NCBI GenBank assembly: GCA_963556255.1
Contig: OY744605.1
Coordinates: 40,757,444-40,821,443 of the forward strand
Direction of reading: 5' to 3'
Source: Allolobophora icterica
Taxonomy: Eukaryota; Annelida; Clitellata; Crassiclitellata; Lumbricidae
DNA: 64,000 bases
Part shown: piece by piece, positions 48,443 through 64,000 of the stretch
How positions within the stretch are numbered: the first letter of the stretch is position 1
Layout: every line of letters starts with the position of its first letter
The notes under the pieces: model-generated
What the model saw: the letters and a program-made list of their open reading frames with translations, nothing else
What the model was told of the DNA's origin: nothing
The model's database searches: none
Translations under genes and position numbers: made by a program

Positions 48443-49840
48443 ATGTCGATTTTTGCCTGTGGATTTAACGGATTTTCGCAGATTTGTCATTCAACTTCAG
48501 CTGAAGTAGACGGGCATTCGACTACGGCTAAGGACTCCATAGTAACCCCGCTTTTCGTTGATCAAAGACATCTTGCACGTGGCAATACAGCAGACTTAAA
48601 TCTTCCAGATATCAAATGCGATTCAAAATCTGTCGACTTAAGATGTATGGAAACAGAAGAGAGACGAAAAGAGATCAAAGATCAGCACAGTGAAGGCGAC
48701 TCTACCAACGTATTAAAGTTGAAAGAGGTCGTTGTGTCATGGGACAGAATCTATTATGTCTGGAAAAATGGGCAGGTCACCTTAATGGGTGGTCCACTGT
48801 TTTGTGTAGATGCGAGACTTGATATATTGCAGAATCCATTTAATGATTTCAGACTGCAGTCTTTATGTACTGCAAAACAAAATATTTTTGGTGTTGATGA
48901 CGATGGCAACGCTATGGTTTTTGAGGAAAATACTGGACCAGTTCCTTTACAGCTGAACAGAAGCGAGGAGTTGCAGTGTAACTCGGATGCAAGTGTTGTA
49001 TCTATATTTGCCTGTGAAAGTGGGTCTGTAATATTACTTAGAGATGACCGTCATATAACTTTTGGTGAATTACAAGTTGGAAATTGCCTCTTGCTTCGTC
49101 CATTGAATTTTGACTTCCATATTAAGTCGGTCACCTGTGGAAAACATCACATTCTACTGCTCTCAGTGATTGGTGTCATCTTTAGTTTTGGGAATGGAAG
49201 CCAGGGTCAATTAGGTCATGGAACTATTACAAGTGAAGCAGAGCCCCGAACTTTGGAAGCCTTGGAGGGCGTTACAATAATCCAAGTTGCTGCTGGAGGC
49301 TGGCATTCCATGGCTCTGAGTGACATTGGTGATATTTATATTTGGGGTTGGAACGAGAAAGGACAGCTCGGACTGCCGTGTCGAAATCTTTGTTCCTCTG
49401 GTAAAGATAATTCTAGTGAGAGCAGCAGCATGGAAACCGCAACAACTCGTGTAACGTTCTCGGAACACAGTTCTCAAGCGTATGGAAACACAATGACTAT
49501 TGCAGCTACACCAGGAACTGTCAAGAAATCTACTGATGCTGATCTGCTTTCAAAGGAAACATTAGTTAACATTCAGCCTTTCCCGGTTGTACTGGATTTT
49601 CCTGTGACAGATGCAAGTGATGCCTTTGTGACTAAAATTGCTGCTGGTTCAAGGCATTCTGTTGCAGTGTTTGAAGATGGAAGAACCTTTTCATGGGGTT
49701 GTAATGATTATGGACAACTTGGCCATGGAGACACCATTAGTCGTGATTGCCCAGAATTAATCAAGTTCTTTCATGAACAAGGACTTTCAGTGGACAATGT
49801 TTTCAGTGGATTTTGGAACACAGTGTTTTTGACCAGATAA
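48443..49840 (+). CDS. RCCD1: RCC1-repeat protein, RCCD1-like, single exon
   Basis: An uninterrupted 465-codon ORF from ATG 48443 to TAA. The N-terminus (FACGFNGFSQI) is the first RCC1-like blade also seen in RCCD1. Three canonical RCC1 signatures follow: FSFGNGSQGQLGHG near residue 250, IYIWGWNEKGQLGLP near 300 and FSWGCNDYGQLGHGDT near 415. Each is preceded by the glycine/histidine blade motif (VAAGGWHSMALS, IAAGSRHSVAV). The last motif, VFSGFWNTVF, matches the RCCD1 C-terminal blade. Human RCCD1 is 376 residues; the extra length sits in low-similarity N-terminal and inter-blade segments (about 30-90 and 315-385). RCCD1 is known as the partner of the histone-modifying enzyme KDM8. It lies head-to-head with RBBP5 across about 2 kb. 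Lack of introns is unusual beside exon-rich neighbours. Other RCC1-family assignments are possible, but the fit to RCCD1 is good. Confidence 0.88.
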   Translation: MSIFACGFNGFSQICHSTSAEVDGHSTTAKDSIVTPLFVDQRHLARGNTADLNLPDIKCDSKSVDLRCMETEERRKEIKDQHSEGDSTNVLKLKEVVVSWDRIYYVWKNGQVTLMGGPLFCVDARLDILQNPFNDFRLQSLCTAKQNIFGVDDDGNAMVFEENTGPVPLQLNRSEELQCNSDASVVSIFACESGSVILLRDDRHITFGELQVGNCLLLRPLNFDFHIKSVTCGKHHILLLSVIGVIFSFGNGSQGQLGHGTITSEAEPRTLEALEGVTIIQVAAGGWHSMALSDIGDIYIWGWNEKGQLGLPCRNLCSSGKDNSSESSSMETATTRVTFSEHSSQAYGNTMTIAATPGTVKKSTDADLLSKETLVNIQPFPVVLDFPVTDASDAFVTKIAAGSRHSVAVFEDGRTFSWGCNDYGQLGHGDTISRDCPELIKFFHEQGLSVDNVFSGFWNTVFLTR

Positions 49841-51473
49841 TCCTTATAAAAATGATTGTGTGATTTGACTGTATGTTATTTGTCTAACCAAGAACATGCA
49901 TGTAGTTAGGTAGGTGTAACTATACAGCAAGAATGCTTTCTGGGAACCAAGATGAACCAAATTTGGCTTTTCCTAAGTTTTTATCTGATAAACTCTGTGA
50001 AGTGTTAGTGCACCAAAGTGACTCTAATACAAGTATAGTTTTGAGAACTGATATGTCATTTATCTGAGACAGCAGCTTCTGGGATAAGCTTGTAGAAAGA
50101 GCTACATGTAAGTTGTAGGAAGCTATTTCAAAAGAATAGGCTCACTGATCAACTCTGTTGACCAAGAACAGTCCTCACTTAACCTGCTTGGAAAAACTAG
50201 AATAAGACACAAAGAGAGGTAAAAATGAGAGTGGTAAATGCAGTGGTTTTTTCAGCCGGAACAGCGTTCCGGCACCTTTTTTCAGCTACTAAAAAATTAG
50301 TTATTTATTTTATAATAAAAACATATTTAATTTAGTTATTTTAATTTAATTTCAGTGTTTTGAAATGTTTTCAGTGTTTATTGAGACCCCTCCCAATTCC
50401 CCAGTCCCGTGTTTCTCGGGATTTTAGCCTGCCCATAATTGTTCAGTTCCAGGACCTATTGTTCCGTTGCGGAACCTTTTTGCTAGAAAAATGCACCGGG
50501 TAAACGTCTGGTCCTTGACTTGGTATTGTAATCGTAAACTCGAAATTTCTGTAGCGCTACTCTAAAGCCAAGTGCAAAGCACCAGATTATTCAAAAGTGC
50601 TGCTTTCTATCGGAGGGGTTGTCGAGAGATTGATGTCCAGTCCAGTTGCCAGAGCCGGTTGCCAGAGGTGACTTGAATTGACATGGTGAGTCACAGTGGG
50701 ATGTTTATCTAGTTTTGATTAAATTTTTATCACTCCAAGTGTAATGAACACCCTCTGCCCTAGAAAGTAACTAAAGTGATTAAAAATCTAAATTTCAGCT
50801 ATAAAAAACTTACAAGACACGAAGTAACTCTGGAGTAAATTATCTCGCATTTCAACCCCATATAACAAGCCTTTGCAAATCTTGTTTCGATCATATAAGG
50901 GCAATACATCACATGTTTGCACTCACCAAATGCATGTCACAAACTATAACCTGCTTTCGTATGCTGTCGCCAGAGGAGGCGATCCCGTGGGAGAAGTCCT
51001 CACCACCCATAACGATAAGGGGGCACAGTATATAGTTGTCTCCCCCCATTTTTAAAGACACTTTGATTGCTATTTTTGTTAAATAATTGCCAAGTGGAAA
51101 CTTGACCATTGAGACCAGGTAGCTGACATGTCAACACATTGCCACCAACAACTAACAAAACTTAATGAGTTGTATTTATTATTATTCTGTTTATACTGTT
51201 TCGCACTATGTTACTAACTAATAAAAATCAATTAACTTTAGATTTGAATTAGTTTGCATGTTTGCATACAATTTGATATATCTACATTCCGTTACAAAGT
51301 GCCTACCCCTTGCTTTTTCAGCGCATTTTTCGCGCACAAAAAGGTCAAAAAATTTTGCACACACAAAATGTTGACACAGTTCAATAGTGTCCCCCCCCAT
51401 CTGTCAAACAATTCCGCGAAGGATATGGCGAGGGTTCGCAAGAGAGTTCTGAAAATATTCAGTAACAATTCAT
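49841..51473. other. Intergenic stretch downstream of RCCD1
   Basis: It holds the MITE at 50,241-50,498 and otherwise short ORFs and C-runs ('gtctccccccatt', 'gtgtccccccccatc') that look like worn transposon ends. No gene is recognised. Confidence 0.45.
50241..50498. mobile_element. hAT-type MITE
   Basis: Ends CAGTGGTTTTTTC and (inverted) CGGTGCATTTTTC; flanking duplication GGTAAATG / GGTAAACG (7 of 8). The interior contains 'ggaacagcgttccgg', which is itself palindromic. Confidence 0.7.
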
Positions 51474-51481
51474 GGTTTTAG

Positions 51482-52053
51482 CAGTGATGGCACTAAACTA
51501 TTTTTTCTAGTTAAAACTAAAACTATTTTCCAACTACAAAATATAGTTTAACTAAAGTTGGCAACTGATTTTTGAAATTAGTTAACTAAACTAAAAAAAA
51601 GTAGTTAAACTTTTTCCAACTTTATATGACAAACATTTTCACAATAACAGAGGTTAAGTGCACTGTAATAATGCAGAGCGTCAATGACAATTTCACCTTC
51701 AAACTATGCAATGTGCGTGTACTGTTCAAGCATACAGTTACAGGCATACCGGTAATGTAAGTAGTGTATGAATTTGAAAAAATAGGCTGTTAATGCTAGA
51801 ACCATGCAGTGGATTGCAGCGTTAATCATTAAGTTTCACGTTGAGTTGTTGACAGTGTTCAATGTTCATCGCGGAAAATAGTAGCGTATTGCTGATTTTT
51901 TTTAGTTAAACTTTTTAGTTAGCAACTAAAATTTTTTAGTTAAGCTATGGTTTTAACTAAACTAATTTTTTTAACTTAAACTTCATCCTTAACTAAATTC
52001 TTTTAGTTAAACTAAAAGTTAGCAACTTTTTAGTTAACTATTGCCCATCACTG
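51482..52053. mobile_element. hAT-type MITE built from 'agttaaac' motifs
   Basis: It begins CAGTGATGG and ends CCCATCACTG, flanked by the perfect duplication GGTTTTAG (51474-51481, 52054-52061). The interior is full of 'tagttaactaaact' variants in both orientations, so the strand could fold extensively. Confidence 0.9.
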
Positions 52054-52860
52054 GGTTTTAGTTAGTATTAGCAGCCTGTGTTTTCAAATTCATATACTAG
52101 GCCTACTTGTAGTAGGACTATTTGGGTCTGCAAGTTATGCCTAGAAAAAATAAGGGTCCCTGGTCCAACAAGTTTGAAAAGCACTGGACTAACCTGCACG
52201 TCAAATCCGCATTTCTATAGGCTTTTACTGTGTGTGTTACAACTTTCCTTGTAAGATTGGACTATTAATAAAAACTAATCTAATCAAGTAATCATTGATC
52301 TATTTGAAAACGTCTGTTAGACTACATTATTATAGATTATTAACTATAATATATTATATTAATAACTTGCATACCAGTTTTGTTCTAGTATAGGACTATC
52401 CATTTTTTTAGAAATACATTTACACAAGGTCGTCTGGGAACACCAGATAGGCTCAGTAGGCCTACTTCATTGATTGGTGTCCTAACTTGAGTACTAACCA
52501 TATCAGTCATCTTGTTTAACAGTTGTGATAAAAGTTAACTTATTTGTCCCAACTTTTGTTAATAAATTATCTTGTACAAGTACTTCTAGTGTCCTGTTCA
52601 GCAGTCAAAGGTTAGAAAACTTAACAATTAGGCCTACAATTCACTGCTCACTGCTCAGTTGTGTTATGCAATACTTATACGGACTCCATAACCAGGTTTG
52701 ACCTGGAAATATCAAATTTCTTTTCCGTCGACCAGAAGTTCCTGTTTCTCTGTGGAATGTATTGGAATGGTTCAATGCTGGCCTTTCGCCGTTTCCAGTT
52801 GTTTCGCTGTCTCATCACGCACGAAACCATATGCTCACTGCCCATCCATTTTCTTCTAAC

Positions 52861-53006
52861 CAGTGGTGTAGTGGGGCGGGAACGCGGGGGAACGCCGTTC
52901 CCGCACTTTTTTCCATACTTACCTACCAAAGATTGCACTTTTTGCTACAGTTGCTACTTCAATTTCCAGGCGTTCCCCCACTTCATTTTTTAGGACTACA
53001 CCACTG
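52861..53006. mobile_element. Short hAT MITE (146 bp)
   Basis: Inverted ends CAGTGGTGTAGT are flanked by the perfect 8-bp duplication CTTCTAAC (52853-52860, 53007-53014). It lies about 800 bp upstream of the KLC start codon. Confidence 0.92.
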
Positions 53007-53039
53007 CTTCTAACTGTAGAAGGCGGGTAGGGTTAGAGG

Positions 53040-53814
53040 GAAAGAGTCGAGAGGCGGAAGGGGCCATAGTGGACTGTGGTGGGTGTGGGCCCTAATGGCA
53101 GCTGGGTGCTGTGCGGGGCGTGCGGCAATGGCGAACATTTGAGTAAACACTAACAGTCATACTGCGGATGGATCAATACGGCGGATCTTCATGCATGACT
53201 CAGGCCGATGTAAACAGCTCTTCCTCAGCACGGCCAGTCGCCGATAAGGGTGAAGGGGCCCTCCCTTCTTCCATTCGGGCTGCATAATGCGGTGGATAAT
53301 CAATGCATTTCAGTGAGCATCGTCTCGTATAGGTCATCACAAACAGATGCAGCTGCCGGTCCTACTGGTGCGTGCATCTGTAACGCCGCGGTGCTTGCTG
53401 CCGGTATCGGTCGGCGGCCGCTGCCGCCTCTTGACGGCCGGCCTGCCTTCTCTGGCCCGACATCGGTGTGTGGCCTCCCTTTGACGGACTGACTGCCGTC
53501 TGCTGCCCCTTGATGCGGCGGGGTCCCGTGAGACGCTGTCGAAGAGAATGAGCGTCTAGACCGGACGACTGCGCCATGGAAATTCTTCAGTGATATTGCT
53601 GAAAAACGATTTCTAAGCACCTTTTTGTTACGTCTTGACATTTTGCTCTCGTTATAAAAGAAATAAAAGAAGAGGAACGACTTCCGTTGCGTCAAGATTT
53701 CTAAACTGAGGAGAACTTACGCTTTTTCTTCGTTTTGTATTGGATTGTTGATGAACTGAGGGCGTCGTGCGACCCGAAGAGGTCTGATGTGGTGACGTAA
53801 TCGGCTTTCTGATT
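53040..53814 (+). promoter_or_regulatory. CpG-rich promoter-like region of the kinesin light chain gene
   Basis: Base composition jumps to GC/CpG-rich (for example 'ggtcggcggccgctgccgc') in an otherwise AT-rich window, ending at the KLC first exon. This fits a promoter and 5' UTR; no TATA box or start site can be fixed by eye. Confidence 0.5.
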
Positions 53815-63953
<10,139 letters not shown>

Positions 63954-64000
63954 TGAAGAGTTAAAATATTTACTGCTTTGTCTGTATGCCTGCTTGTCAG

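Noticed and set aside
53300..53695. Minus-strand ORF of 131 codons in the CpG-rich segment
   Set aside because: No family motif. GC-rich DNA keeps frames open by chance, and it lies in the likely KLC promoter.

Overview
The window is animal nuclear DNA, AT-rich and full of introns and transposons. It carries four conserved animal genes, three of them cut into many short exons with GT-AG (once GC-AG) borders. The mix of hAT, piggyBac, MULE-like, tRNA-SINE and CR1/L2-like LINE debris, together with 'tttatatagcgcc'-type interspersed repeats, suggests an invertebrate, possibly marine. I cannot name a species from sequence alone.

Layout. 1-6,841 is non-coding and repeat-bearing: LINE scraps, a SINE inserted in a SINE, and a hAT-like element. 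6,842-29,370 (minus) is a complete anoctamin-10 (TMEM16K) gene in 12 coding exons (701 codons). Its introns hold a 3,078-bp piggyBac element with a broken transposase, two degraded hAT elements, several MITEs and four copies of an unclassified repeat. 29,371-35,016 is intergenic with a LINE fragment and MITEs. 35,017-46,378 (minus) is a complete RBBP5 gene in 15 coding exons (520 codons), the WD40 subunit of the COMPASS/MLL H3K4 methyltransferases. About 2 kb away and head-to-head lies 48,443-49,840 (plus), a single-exon RCC1-repeat protein of the RCCD1 type. 49,841-53,814 is intergenic with three hAT MITEs and a CpG-rich, promoter-like segment. 53,815-63,939 (plus) is the first 10 coding exons of a kinesin light chain gene, which runs off the right edge before its last TPR and C-terminal tail.

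The exon models of ANO10, RBBP5 and KLC were assembled by eye from splice sites and family similarity. Summed exon lengths stay in frame throughout, which supports them strongly. The four genes do unrelated jobs (ER membrane scrambling/transport, histone methylation, chromatin/RCC1 function, microtubule cargo transport), so I see no operon-like or pathway cluster. The most distinctive material is mobile DNA: nested insertions with intact target-site duplications, a piggyBac insertion 12 nt inside an intron that begins with GC, and elements with modular tandem-repeat ends. I found no undescribed defence or biosynthetic system.
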